This document shows positions 1 to 7,716 of a stretch of 9,841 nucleotides of DNA, piece by piece. The notes beneath the pieces are model-generated. The model had not been told where the DNA came from, ran no database searches, and saw only the letters and a program-made list of their open reading frames with translations. Origin of the DNA: an uncultured Desulfomonile sp. (GTDB taxonomy: Bacteria; Desulfobacterota; Desulfomonilia; Desulfomonilales; Desulfomonilaceae). Position 1 is the first letter of the stretch. The number at the start of each line of letters is the position of its first letter. The DNA lies in NCBI GenBank assembly GCA_937915285.1, contig CALDNG010000211.1, forward strand, positions 1 to 9,841. The letters run 5' to 3'. Position numbers and translations under genes: made by a program.

Positions 1-2560
1 GAAATTTTAACGCCTCCTTGATAAGCGGTACTACGTCGATGATTGTCTTTTCGGATTGGGAGCGCCGACTGAATGTAAGTATCTGTTTGACCATTTGACC
101 AGCTCGTTCTGAGGCTACTATTATTTCGTTAACATACGACGTAGCAGCCTCGTCGCTCTTGACATGATCCAGCGCAAGTTCGGCATATCCGATGATGCCA
201 AAAATTATGTTATTGAAATCATGAGCTATTCCACCTGCCAAGGTGCCTATGGCCTCCATTTTCTGCGATTGGGCCAACTGTTCCTGCATTAGCCTCTCCT
301 GCGTGACATCCCGATTCACCGAGACGTAGGCAACCGGAACGCCAGACTCATCCTTGACCGGAGATATGGTGGCGTTCTCGTAGGCAATCAGGCCATTCTT
401 GCGACGGTTCTTGAGCAGGCCGGACCACATCCTTCCACCGCTAATAGAATCCCACATGAACTTGTAGAATTCTTCATCATGTTCACCGCTTTTCAGAATC
501 CTCGGGTTTTGTCCTATAGCTTCGTCACGGGAATAACCCGAAATGCTTTCAAATGCAGGGTTGACGTACTGTATTACACCGTGGGGGTCGGTGATCATGA
601 TCGAGTCTCCCGATTGTTCTACTGCAGTGGCCAGCAGTTTTCGCCTCTGTTCGGAATTTACTCTTGCGGTTATGTCACGCGCTGTTCCGACCGTTCCCAG
701 TATCTTACCGTTGCTGTCAAATATCGGGGTCTTTATGGTCTCAATCCAGCCAATAGCATTTCCAATGTCAGCCACTGGCTCCTCAACAATCTTGGTCACA
801 CCTGATTTCATGACCTCAAAATCATCGGCTATATATGCAGCGGCCAGTTCTTCAGGCCACACATCGTAGTCGGTTTTGCCCGCAATCTGATCGGAAGGGG
901 TTCCGCATGACCTCGCGAAGGCTTCATTGATAATTATGAAATGACTTTGGGAATCCTTAAGCCAGACGAGATCGGGGATATTGTCTATCAGGGCCTTTGT
1001 CTGAAGATAGTGCGTCTTGAGAACCTCTTCATACTGCTTCTCCTTGCTGATGTCTCGAAAAACCACGGTGGAAAAAGTATTCCCGGTTTCATCCTGAAAG
1101 ATCCCTGATGACACTTGCGCCGGAAATATCTCCCCGTTTTTTCTCTTGAAAGTAACAACTCCGCTTGCACGGGAGCATCTTGCCCTGGTCTCGAGCGCAT
1201 TTTTCAGTTTCGGATCACCGGCGTCTACTATGCCATCCCTACCTATGCGCATCAGTTCCTCTTCTGTCCAACCAAGGGCGTCGCAGGCGGCCGAGTTTGC
1301 TTTTAGTATTGTTCCGTCCGGTCTTGTTAACATAATGCCATCCATCGAGTTCTCAAAGATATTGCGGAACTGCAATTCGCGCTCCTCAAGCGTTATCATT
1401 GCCTCGCTTTTCGCATGAGCTTCGCACTCGATTTCTCTCCTGGCCTTTGACTGTAACAGGGCCAGTTCATCGGACCGCATTTTGTCAAGTTTCAGGAAAG
1501 TTATGTAAATGTTAACCAGGGCTGTGAGCAGCAATCCGCACATTAATGTTGCTGCTGGGAGCCAGGATCGGGAGCCCCAACCGCTTGAACCCTTTGGAGA
1601 TTCACAAATCACCGTCCACTTTATACCCGAATTATCCAGAACAGCTTTATAGTGGAGTCTGGATTCAGGGTCACGGATGGAATTAGCCTGCCTGTCAGTT
1701 CCATCGACTCCTGGAGGGGCGCTGGAATAGAGCAAACGGTAATTACCTTGTCCGGGTTGGTCAAACACGTGTACGATCATGTCGTCTGTTTTCAGAGCGC
1801 CAAGCGCACCCTGGATAAATGCCTTTACGTTGAAGACCGCTAGATAGAAACCGGTGAGGTTTGTCCGACGTGCATCGACAGAATCCAAAATGGAGCCTTT
1901 ATTGTAGACCGGGGCAAAGACGAGAAAACCTAGCTCATCGGCCTGTTCCTGAATGAGTCTGAGAGGTTCAACCGCAACCATTCTCCCGGAGTCTCGAGAA
2001 TCAGCCAGGGATTTGGTCCTCTTGGAATCAGAGGATGGATCGTAGCCCAGGACTACTTCATTGCCCGTAAAGGGTTCGAGGTAAACCACCGGGAAATATT
2101 CCTCATGCCTGGATCTACGTTCGAGTGTTCCGTTCAGATTTTTCTGCGTGATCTGGAAGTTGGTAAAACCTTCTTTTTGTATGTCACGCTCAAGTGAATC
2201 ACGTTCCGAACCGGTCACTCGCGGCAACCATTGTAATGCCCTGAATGATTTGTCAGTCTGTGTCGTTTCCCGCACAAACTCCGAAAACTCCTTCCTGCTG
2301 ACAAAATCCGAAGCATTGTATAAATAGGTCAGCGACTTGAGAATAGTCTTGTACCTTTCAATTCCATCTTCAAAACCATTTACCGTGTTCACTGCTGACT
2401 TCTCAAAGTTCAGCTTGTTTAAAGACTCCTCCCATGTGTACGCCAGGTAATATGCGTAAACTGAGAGGGCGAAGCCAAAACCCACTCCAAGAATTACGAA
2501 AAGATGGTCCAAACTCGAAGGCCGAACTGTCCAGCGGTTTTTGGAATCCTGTTTAGACAT
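1..2560 (-). CDS. CHASE-PAS-PAS-PAS sensor histidine kinase, C-terminus off the window (partial)
   Basis: Membrane sensor kinase; 853 residues are readable in one frame from the ATG at 2560 to the left edge. A short cytoplasmic start is followed by a membrane segment (about residues 20-41). An extracytoplasmic CHASE domain follows (about 75-270; hallmark strings LQWLPR near 110 and EYFPVVYLEP near 154-163), then a second membrane segment (about 333-356). Three PAS domains come next (about 395-510, 518-635, 640-760). A HisKA region of the AGGIAHDFNN type has phosphoacceptor His780. The sequence stops just after FSRQSEKT, before the HATPase domain, so catalytic completeness and any C-terminal receiver cannot be judged. 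CHASE domains bind small extracellular ligands in known receptors; the ligand here is unknown. The ATG is the only one between the upstream in-frame stop (2621-2623) and the conserved region. It has only a weak AGAAAG ribosome site and lies 4 nt after the small ORF, suggesting translational coupling. Confidence 0.93.
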   Translation of the reverse strand, partial: MSKQDSKNRWTVRPSSLDHLFVILGVGFGFALSVYAYYLAYTWEESLNKLNFEKSAVNTVNGFEDGIERYKTILKSLTYLYNASDFVSRKEFSEFVRETTQTDKSFRALQWLPRVTGSERDSLERDIQKEGFTNFQITQKNLNGTLERRSRHEEYFPVVYLEPFTGNEVVLGYDPSSDSKRTKSLADSRDSGRMVAVEPLRLIQEQADELGFLVFAPVYNKGSILDSVDARRTNLTGFYLAVFNVKAFIQGALGALKTDDMIVHVFDQPGQGNYRLLYSSAPPGVDGTDRQANSIRDPESRLHYKAVLDNSGIKWTVICESPKGSSGWGSRSWLPAATLMCGLLLTALVNIYITFLKLDKMRSDELALLQSKARREIECEAHAKSEAMITLEERELQFRNIFENSMDGIMLTRPDGTILKANSAACDALGWTEEELMRIGRDGIVDAGDPKLKNALETRARCSRASGVVTFKRKNGEIFPAQVSSGIFQDETGNTFSTVVFRDISKEKQYEEVLKTHYLQTKALIDNIPDLVWLKDSQSHFIIINEAFARSCGTPSDQIAGKTDYDVWPEELAAAYIADDFEVMKSGVTKIVEEPVADIGNAIGWIETIKTPIFDSNGKILGTVGTARDITARVNSEQRRKLLATAVEQSGDSIMITDPHGVIQYVNPAFESISGYSRDEAIGQNPRILKSGEHDEEFYKFMWDSISGGRMWSGLLKNRRKNGLIAYENATISPVKDESGVPVAYVSVNRDVTQERLMQEQLAQSQKMEAIGTLAGGIAHDFNNIIFGIIGYAELALDHVKSDEAATSYVNEIIVASERAGQMVKQILTFSRRSQSEKTIIDVVPLIKEALKF

Positions 2561-2564
2561 AATT

Positions 2565-2726
2565 CTATGACTTTCTGATCGGGGTAGCGGTGGTCGAGCC
2601 CAACCCCGAAAAACTGTTCGCTAGCGCCTGTAAGGCAAATTCTGATTCAACAGGCTGATTTTCAACCTGCTCATGATTTCCTGATTTCTGAATAGTTCTA
2701 AATCCAATCAAACGCAATTGTTCCAT
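2565..2726 (-). CDS. Small ORF, 53 aa, unknown function, upstream of the CHASE kinase
   Basis: The ORF runs from ATG at 2726 to TAG at 2565 and encodes 53 residues starting MEQLRLIGFRTIQKSG and ending TTATPIRKS. It is preceded by AGGAG with a 9-nt spacer, the best ribosome binding site I see in the window. Its stop lies 4 nt before the kinase ATG, in a different frame, so it is not an N-terminal extension of the kinase. The kinase has a poor ribosome site of its own, so translation of this ORF could feed ribosomes to it. The peptide is polar and Gln/Glu-rich in the middle, with no membrane segment, signal peptide, metal-binding cysteines or recognisable domain. It may be a genuine small protein, a leader peptide whose role is coupling, or a chance ORF. 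I do not recognise the family. Confidence 0.55.
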   Translation of the reverse strand: MEQLRLIGFRTIQKSGNHEQVENQPVESEFALQALANSFSGLGSTTATPIRKS

Positions 2727-2735
2727 GCAGTGAAT

Positions 2736-2740
2736 CTCCT
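2736..2740 (-). promoter_or_regulatory. Strong Shine-Dalgarno AGGAG for the small ORF
   Basis: On the minus strand the sequence reads AGGAGATTCACTGC followed directly by ATG at 2726. The AGGAG core with a 9-nt spacer fits the anti-Shine-Dalgarno end of 16S rRNA well. It is the main reason for calling the 53-codon ORF a gene. Confidence 0.6.
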
Positions 2741-2787
2741 AAAAGCCCGCTCAGTGCAACAAATGCAGGCAATTAGCGTAGATGTAT

Positions 2788-2807
2788 TGATGGCGTTTAG
2801 CCCACCA
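2788..2807 (-). other. Small stem-loop in the predicted 5' leader
   Basis: Read on the minus strand, TGGT-(G)-GGC-TAAAC-GCC-ATCA can fold into a 7-pair stem with one bulged G, one G-U pair and a 5-nt loop. It lies between the predicted sigma-54 start site and the small ORF, about 60 nt upstream of its Shine-Dalgarno. There is no U-run after it, so it is not an intrinsic terminator. It could affect RNA stability or bind a protein, or be chance. I recognise no known riboswitch class in the leader. Confidence 0.25.
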
Positions 2808-2830
2808 GTCTGTCCATACTGTTTATTGTC

Positions 2831-2847
2831 AGCAATTTATGGGCCAA
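2831..2847 (-). promoter_or_regulatory. Sigma-54 (-24/-12) promoter candidate for the small ORF and CHASE kinase
   Basis: The minus strand reads TTGGCCCATAAATTGCT. Against the sigma-54 consensus TTGGCACG-N4-TTGCW it keeps the invariant GG and GC dinucleotides at exactly 10-nt separation. It also has the full TTGCT half, differing only at two positions in the -24 block. The expected start site is about 2820, giving a leader of roughly 94 nt before the small ORF. The gene immediately upstream encodes a sigma-54 activator with an intact GAFTGA motif, which makes the site more credible. This is a pattern match, without experimental or comparative support. Confidence 0.55.
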
Positions 2848-3026
2848 ACAAACAGAAAACATGAAGTTTTATTTTTATTATATAAAACAATGAGTTGAGT
2901 AATCAGGGCAGGAACGATCAAAACGGGCCAATACGAGCAGAATTTCCGAGTGTCCTGTTTTTATGACATTCGCGCGCGAAAATCCTCCCAAAACTGCGTC
3001 AGAAACCAGGAGCAAGTGTCATGCTA
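2848..3026. other. Intergenic upstream region with possible activator-binding repeats
   Basis: Together with the leader this is the only non-coding stretch near 300 bases (2727-3026). It holds the promoter candidate, the repeats and the palindrome listed separately, plus an AT-rich patch around 2866-2888. I see no RNA gene and no credible protein-coding ORF on either strand. There is no GC-rich hairpin followed by a T-run that would end the upstream operon, so read-through from the activator gene into the small ORF and kinase is possible. Confidence 0.6.
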
Positions 3027-3059
3027 TTAGGACAGATGGCTGCGCGGTGTGTCAGAAAC
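2949..3059. repeat. Short direct repeats upstream of the sigma-54 promoter candidate
   Basis: Two related repeat pairs are visible on the plus strand. AGTGTC occurs at 2949-2954 and 3015-3020, exactly 66 nt apart, with similar flanks (GAGTGTCCTG and CAAGTGTCATG). A 12-mer TG(C/T)GTCAGAAAC occurs at 2995-3006 and 3048-3059, the second copy lying inside the end of the activator gene. The non-coding copies fall roughly 130-200 nt upstream of the predicted start site, where enhancer sites for NtrC-type activators commonly sit. They might be operator half-sites, but short repeats of this size can also arise by chance. Confidence 0.3.
2969..2980. promoter_or_regulatory. Perfect 12-bp palindrome TTCGCGCGCGAA, possible operator
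   Basis: A self-complementary 12-mer lies about 155 nt upstream of the predicted sigma-54 start site and about 50 nt past the stop codon of the activator gene. Perfect dyads in this position are typical of dimeric regulator binding sites. It has no loop, so it would make a poor RNA terminator. Which protein would bind it is unknown; the neighbouring Fis-type HTH activator is the obvious candidate. Confidence 0.35.
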
Positions 3060-5150
3060 TACCATTAGGCTATTTTTCCTAAGATGTCTGTAAAGGGCGT
3101 CCCTGGAAATACCCAGGCTTTTTGCGGCCTTCGATTTGTTCCCTTTGTAGCGGTTAACCACTTCCTGGCAAACTGAGGCCAGCATTTTGGAAACGATCTC
3201 TGAGAGCGGTTGACTTTCTAAGCCATCGACTGAGAACACCCAGTCAATAGTGGTGGTTTGGGTTGTGGGGAGCTGGAGGAAGAACTTTCCGCCTTTCCAC
3301 AACATGAGGGATCGCTCGAGGACATTTCTAAGTTCTCTCACATTACCCGGCCAATGATAGTTGCACAGGCTCTTGTAATGGTCGATGTCCATCGCAGGCC
3401 TCATGGTCAGCGGGATGTCGCAGTTAAGCAACTGGAGTAACTCTCTGCAGAGTACGGGAATATCCTCGAGCCTGTCTCTCAGCGGCGGAACTACGATTGG
3501 AAAAACATTTATCCTGTGGAATAGTGGGCTCATGAAACGGCCCTGCTCAACCTCCTCCTCCAGTCGTCTATGAGTAGCCACGATGAGCCTGCTATCAACC
3601 ATAATCCGTTTGGCTCCGCCGACACGCAAGAAGGATTTGGTGTCGATAAATGAAAGTAATTTGGCCTGCAAGGATGTAGATAGCTCTCCGATTTCATTGA
3701 GAAGGATGGTTCCGCCCTCCGCCAGTTCCAACAGGCCCCGTTTCTGAACGGCAGCCCCGGTAAAAGCGCCTCTTTCGTGACCGAAAAGTTCCGATTCAGC
3801 CAGACTCTCCGGCAGGACCGCGCAGTTAATGGGCACGAATGGTCCAGACTTCCGTTTTGAGTTGTCATGAATCCATCGTGCGAGGCGATCCTTTCCCGAT
3901 CCGCTCTCTCCGAGCAGGCAAACGGTTCCGTCAGAGTCCGAGGCAGCCTGGGCCAGACTCATTGTTTCTCGCATCACCGCCGACAGGTAATTCTCGTTTT
4001 CATCATGTTCACAACTTGCCACTCTCTTCTGCTCTGTGACATTTCGGCCTATACAGCATAATCCGATGACTTTTCCGTTGAAATCCCTCAGAGGGGTGGC
4101 GGATTCGCTGAATGTCAACATAACGCCTGAGATCTGCCGGATCTGTTCGTATTGGGCTGAAACGCCTTTGAGTACACGGCTAAATATCCTGGAGAGACTG
4201 GCGCCCGTTTCGGGGCCGAAAACATCCTGAGGCCGTAAGCCGACTACCTGCGATTCTGATAGACCCAGGAGATTCAGGCTTGCGGCATTTGCGTGTGTGT
4301 AGCGCATCCTCTTGTCCAGAATGAAAATGGAATCTGCGGCGCTCTCGAAAACAGCCCTGAACCTCTCCTCAGTCCGATGTAACCTGTCAGCCTCGACCTC
4401 CTTGAGTTCCGTTATGTCACGCCCAACAGCTTGAATCTCCAGTGGTTTTCCAGTTTCATCGAAGAGCGATACTTCGGTCCATTGCTGAAAACGCGTCTTA
4501 CCCATGGCGTCGGTATCTTTAGTCTCGTATGTCCTCACTGAACCAGAGCCATCCGGCAGTGGTCTGTCGGGTTTGACATCCTGCAGCCATTTCCTCAGTG
4601 ATGGTAAACCTGCCGTCGCTCTCGACAAATCCTCCTTTTTGATGCCGAAATAAATGCAGTAGGAGTCATTTGCGTAAGTCAGGGCGCCTTCCCCTGTACA
4701 GCGGCAAACCAGCTCAACCTGGGTCTCTACAAGGGCCCGGTACCGTCTCTCACTCTCGCTCAGTCGCTGCTCAACCTCCACCCTTGCAAAAGCCATTTCA
4801 ATCGTTGTCCTGAGCGACACTGAATTAACGGGCTTTAGCATATAAGCTAGCGGCTCGGTGAGCTTTGCCCTCTTTATGTAGCTGTCACTCACGTGTGATG
4901 TCAGGTATATTATCGGGATTGTCGAATTGGTCCGTATTCGGTTTCCAGCCTCGATCCCGTCGATATTTCCTGCAAGCTTGATATCCATTAGTATTAGGTC
5001 GGGCCTGGTTTTTCTGGCAATTTCGATGGCTTCCTCTCCAGTCGGAACGATCCAGTCTACCCTGTAACCCATGTCCTCCAAACGGGCCTTGAGCATCCGT
5101 CCTACGGAAACCTCATCTTCAACAACCAGTATCTGCTTTTTGTGGAGCAA
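3027..5150 (-). CDS. Sigma-54-dependent response regulator, REC-PAS-PAS-AAA+-HTH
   Basis: NtrC-type enhancer-binding protein of 707 residues that would remodel sigma-54 RNA polymerase using ATP. A receiver domain (about 5-122) has acidic pair Glu11/Asp12, phosphoacceptor Asp56, Thr84 and Lys106. Two PAS domains follow (about 133-250 and 258-376). The AAA+ domain (about 385-620) has Walker A GESGSGKD with Lys420, GAFTGA at 461-466 for sigma-54 contact, candidate arginine fingers Arg546/Arg558 and WPGNVREL at 600-607. A Fis-type helix-turn-helix (about 656-696) binds DNA. The Walker B box reads TILLNEIGE, with Asn485 where Asp is usual. The start is TTG at 5150: an in-frame stop lies at 5163-5165, no ATG intervenes, and GAGG sits 9 nt upstream. 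It follows the phosphorylase gene by 19 nt, so they are probably cotranscribed. Its target is unknown; the promoter just downstream is a candidate. Confidence 0.95.
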   Translation of the reverse strand: MLHKKQILVVEDEVSVGRMLKARLEDMGYRVDWIVPTGEEAIEIARKTRPDLILMDIKLAGNIDGIEAGNRIRTNSTIPIIYLTSHVSDSYIKRAKLTEPLAYMLKPVNSVSLRTTIEMAFARVEVEQRLSESERRYRALVETQVELVCRCTGEGALTYANDSYCIYFGIKKEDLSRATAGLPSLRKWLQDVKPDRPLPDGSGSVRTYETKDTDAMGKTRFQQWTEVSLFDETGKPLEIQAVGRDITELKEVEADRLHRTEERFRAVFESAADSIFILDKRMRYTHANAASLNLLGLSESQVVGLRPQDVFGPETGASLSRIFSRVLKGVSAQYEQIRQISGVMLTFSESATPLRDFNGKVIGLCCIGRNVTEQKRVASCEHDENENYLSAVMRETMSLAQAASDSDGTVCLLGESGSGKDRLARWIHDNSKRKSGPFVPINCAVLPESLAESELFGHERGAFTGAAVQKRGLLELAEGGTILLNEIGELSTSLQAKLLSFIDTKSFLRVGGAKRIMVDSRLIVATHRRLEEEVEQGRFMSPLFHRINVFPIVVPPLRDRLEDIPVLCRELLQLLNCDIPLTMRPAMDIDHYKSLCNYHWPGNVRELRNVLERSLMLWKGGKFFLQLPTTQTTTIDWVFSVDGLESQPLSEIVSKMLASVCQEVVNRYKGNKSKAAKSLGISRDALYRHLRKNSLMVVSDTPRSHLS

Positions 5151-5159
5151 TTTTTGGAG

Positions 5160-5163
5160 CCTC
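5160..5163 (-). promoter_or_regulatory. GAGG ribosome site that fixes the TTG start of the response regulator
   Basis: On the minus strand GAGG stands 9 nt before TTG at 5150. It overlaps an in-frame TAG (5163-5165), which rules out any earlier start. The first receiver strand (QILVVEDE) begins five codons after the TTG, so TTG initiation is the only sensible reading. Confidence 0.65.
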
Positions 5164-5169
5164 TAAATG

Positions 5170-7677
5170 TTATTTTCCAGGTTTACTGTTAATCCCTTTA
5201 GCCCCCCATATATGCGTGCAATATTCATGGATGGCTCTGTCTGAAGAGAATTTGCCCATACGAGCCGTGTTCAGTATGGACATCCTGGACCATGCGGCCT
5301 GATCCACAAAAGCCCTGGCCACTTCTTCCTGACAGTCCATATAAGATCTGAAATCAGCTAAGACCATATATTCATCATGATGCAGTAGGGAATCAAGCAA
5401 TGGTCTGAAAAGCAACCTGTCTCCCCTCGAAAACACACCGGCGCCGAGCTGATCCATGGCCAGCTTCAGCTCCCCATCACTTTCGTAACAGTCGCGTGGA
5501 TTATAACCCCTAGCCCTGGTAGTCGACACCTGATCTGCCGTTAAACCGAACAGGAAGAAGTTTTCGTCTCCCACCTGCTCGCGTATCTCTATGTTTGCGC
5601 CATCCAGTGTACCTATGGTCAATGCGCCGTTCATGGCAAATTTCATGTTGCCGGTCCCCGAAGCCTCCTTTCCGGCCGTGGATATCTGTTCTGATAAATC
5701 AGCCGCAGGATAGATTCGCTGACCAATCTTTACACTGAAATTAGGAACGAAAACGACCTTCAGTCGTCCATGCATGTTGACATCACTATTAATGACGTCT
5801 GCGACTGAATTTATCAGTTTGATAATAAGCTTTGCCATGAAATACGCCGGAGCGGCCTTACCGCCAAAAATGAAAGTCCTCGGGGTAATAAGGCTGTCAG
5901 GATCGCTCTTGACCCTGTTGTAAAGCGCTATGATGTGGAGCGCATTCAGATGCTGCCTTTTATATTCATGTATACGTTTGACCTGGACATCAAACAGCGA
6001 CTCCGGCTCGACCTTTATGTCGAGGGTTTTCTTTATGTAATCAGCAAGCTTTTCCTTTGAGTAAAGTTTGATTTTTCGCCATTGCTGTTGAAAATCCCTG
6101 TCATCAGCAAACTTTTCTAGTTCGGGAAGGTGGGAGGGGGTATCTTTTATCCATTCATTCCCTATTTTTTCGCTCACGAGTGAAGCCATTTCGGGATTGG
6201 ACAAAGCCATCCATCGTCGGGGTGTCACGCCGTTAGTAACATTACTGAACTTCTCGGGCCACAATTCATAGAAATCGCGCAGAGTCTGACTTTTCAGAAG
6301 TTCGGAATGCAGGGCGGCGACACCGTTGATGGCGTGTCCACCGACACAAGCCAGGTTCGCCATCCGCACGTATTTTTCACCGTGTTCATCTATTATGGAC
6401 AGACTGGCTATTCGTCGCTCATCATTAGGGAATTTCTCACGCGCCTCATTCAGGAAATGATGATTGATTTCATAGATGATCTCAAGGTGTCTTGGCAGAA
6501 GGCTCTTAAAAAGTGGCAGCGACCATTTCTCAAGAGCCTCTGGTAATAGCGTGTGGTTTGTGTAGGCAAAAGTCTTTGAGGTCACTTCCCATGCCACTTC
6601 CCATTCCAGGTAATGCTCATCCACGAGTATCCTCATGAGTTCAGGAACCGCGATGGCCGGGTGGGTATCATTCAACTGGATTGCAAAACTGTTGTGGAAA
6701 TCCTTCAACGGTATGTCCAGATCAATACACAGATCGACGAGGTTCTGCAATGTGCATGAAACGAAGAAATACTGCTGTGACAGGCGCAACTGCTTTCCTT
6801 GGGAAGGTTCATCATTCGGATAGAGCACCTTGGTTATGGTCTCCGAAAAAACCTTCTCATTGACTGCGCCGTAGTAATCACCCACATTAAATGCCTGAAA
6901 ATCGAATGATTCGCAGGCTTCAGCCTTCCACAACCTCAGAAAATTGACTGTTTCAGCCCTGTATCCCGGAACGGGTGTGTCACAGGCGACGCCCTTGACC
7001 ATCAGATCGGGTCTCCATATCACTCTGTAATGGCCTTCTGCGTCGTGATAGGACTCCGTTCTGCCGCCAAACCTAACATTGAATGCTATTTCGGGCCTTA
7101 ATATTTCCCAGGGATTCCCAAACCTAAGCCATTTGTCGGTTCTTTCTATCTGCCAACCGTCATGAATTAACTGGTCAAATATCCCGAATTCGTATCGAAT
7201 GCCGAATCCAAAGGCCGGCACATCCAGAGTGGCCAGGGAATCCAGATAACACGCCGCCAGGCGGCCTAAGCCGCCGTTACCCAAACCCGGCTCCAGTTCG
7301 CATTCAAGAACCTCATCCAGGTCCTGGCCCAGGGTGTTCATCGATTCCCGCGTCTCTTCCATTATATCAAGGCTCAGTATGGCGTTTCCAAGCTGAGGCC
7401 CCATCAGGAACTCCGCGGAAAGGTAGCAGACAACCTTGAGATCCGGGCGCATCAGTATTGAACGCGATGTATTGATCCAGCGTTCGACCAGACGGTCTCG
7501 CACGGCGCTTGCCAGAGCCACATACCAGTCGTTGGTTGTGGCGAATTCAGGAAGACGCGCCTGCTGATAGTAGAGGTGATCAAGCACTCCGCGAGCCAAG
7601 CCGTGACTTGTATAACTCAGCCTCGCATCCTCAGATTCTTCACAAGCTGTACTGCTGTTGTTCCTGTCCTCGGTCAT
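5170..7677 (-). CDS. glgP: Glycogen/maltodextrin phosphorylase (GT35 family)
   Basis: Cytosolic alpha-glucan phosphorylase of 835 residues, a normal full length for bacterial and animal members. It releases glucose 1-phosphate from the non-reducing ends of glycogen or maltodextrin, using phosphate and pyridoxal phosphate. Visible motifs are GLGNGGLGRLAACYLDS at 131-147, a QLNDTHPAIAVPEL segment, VKRIHEYKRQHLNAL with Lys573, and the cofactor site EASGTGNMKFAMNGA with Lys679. By motif the two lysines match Lys574 and Lys680 of the rabbit muscle enzyme. No frameshift or missing block is apparent. The ATG at 7677 is preceded by CTGGAAGCA, a modest ribosome site, and the upstream in-frame stop is the TGA of the hybrid kinase. 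It lies 39 nt after the kinase and 19 nt before the response regulator, so it sits inside a signalling operon. No other glycogen gene is present. Substrate preference between glycogen and maltodextrin cannot be read from sequence alone. Confidence 0.97.
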   Translation of the reverse strand: MTEDRNNSSTACEESEDARLSYTSHGLARGVLDHLYYQQARLPEFATTNDWYVALASAVRDRLVERWINTSRSILMRPDLKVVCYLSAEFLMGPQLGNAILSLDIMEETRESMNTLGQDLDEVLECELEPGLGNGGLGRLAACYLDSLATLDVPAFGFGIRYEFGIFDQLIHDGWQIERTDKWLRFGNPWEILRPEIAFNVRFGGRTESYHDAEGHYRVIWRPDLMVKGVACDTPVPGYRAETVNFLRLWKAEACESFDFQAFNVGDYYGAVNEKVFSETITKVLYPNDEPSQGKQLRLSQQYFFVSCTLQNLVDLCIDLDIPLKDFHNSFAIQLNDTHPAIAVPELMRILVDEHYLEWEVAWEVTSKTFAYTNHTLLPEALEKWSLPLFKSLLPRHLEIIYEINHHFLNEAREKFPNDERRIASLSIIDEHGEKYVRMANLACVGGHAINGVAALHSELLKSQTLRDFYELWPEKFSNVTNGVTPRRWMALSNPEMASLVSEKIGNEWIKDTPSHLPELEKFADDRDFQQQWRKIKLYSKEKLADYIKKTLDIKVEPESLFDVQVKRIHEYKRQHLNALHIIALYNRVKSDPDSLITPRTFIFGGKAAPAYFMAKLIIKLINSVADVINSDVNMHGRLKVVFVPNFSVKIGQRIYPAADLSEQISTAGKEASGTGNMKFAMNGALTIGTLDGANIEIREQVGDENFFLFGLTADQVSTTRARGYNPRDCYESDGELKLAMDQLGAGVFSRGDRLLFRPLLDSLLHHDEYMVLADFRSYMDCQEEVARAFVDQAAWSRMSILNTARMGKFSSDRAIHEYCTHIWGAKGINSKPGK

Positions 7678-7716
7678 TGCTTCCAGAGCCTCTTTTTTCT
7701 GCTGATGAAAATGTTT

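Noticed and set aside
2877..2882. TATAAT on the minus strand as a sigma-70 -10 box
   Set aside because: It matches the -10 consensus, but no reasonable -35 hexamer occurs 16-18 nt upstream, and it falls in an AT-only patch where such matches are expected.
2866..2888. AT-rich inverted repeat (GTTTTAT ... ATAAAAC) as a terminator
   Set aside because: The 7-bp stem is all weak pairs except one, with a 9-nt loop and no GC-rich base, so it is too unstable for an intrinsic terminator.
2919..2931. A second TTGGCCC on the minus strand as another sigma-54 promoter
   Set aside because: The -24-like half is present, but GC does not follow at the required 10-nt distance.
2963..3079. Plus-strand 38-codon ORF starting ATGACATTCGCGCGC
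   Set aside because: It has no ribosome binding site, overlaps the end of the activator gene, and resembles no known protein.
3530..3868. Minus-strand 112-codon ORF inside the AAA+ domain
   Set aside because: It is an out-of-frame shadow of the response regulator, whose AAA+ motifs read cleanly in the main frame.
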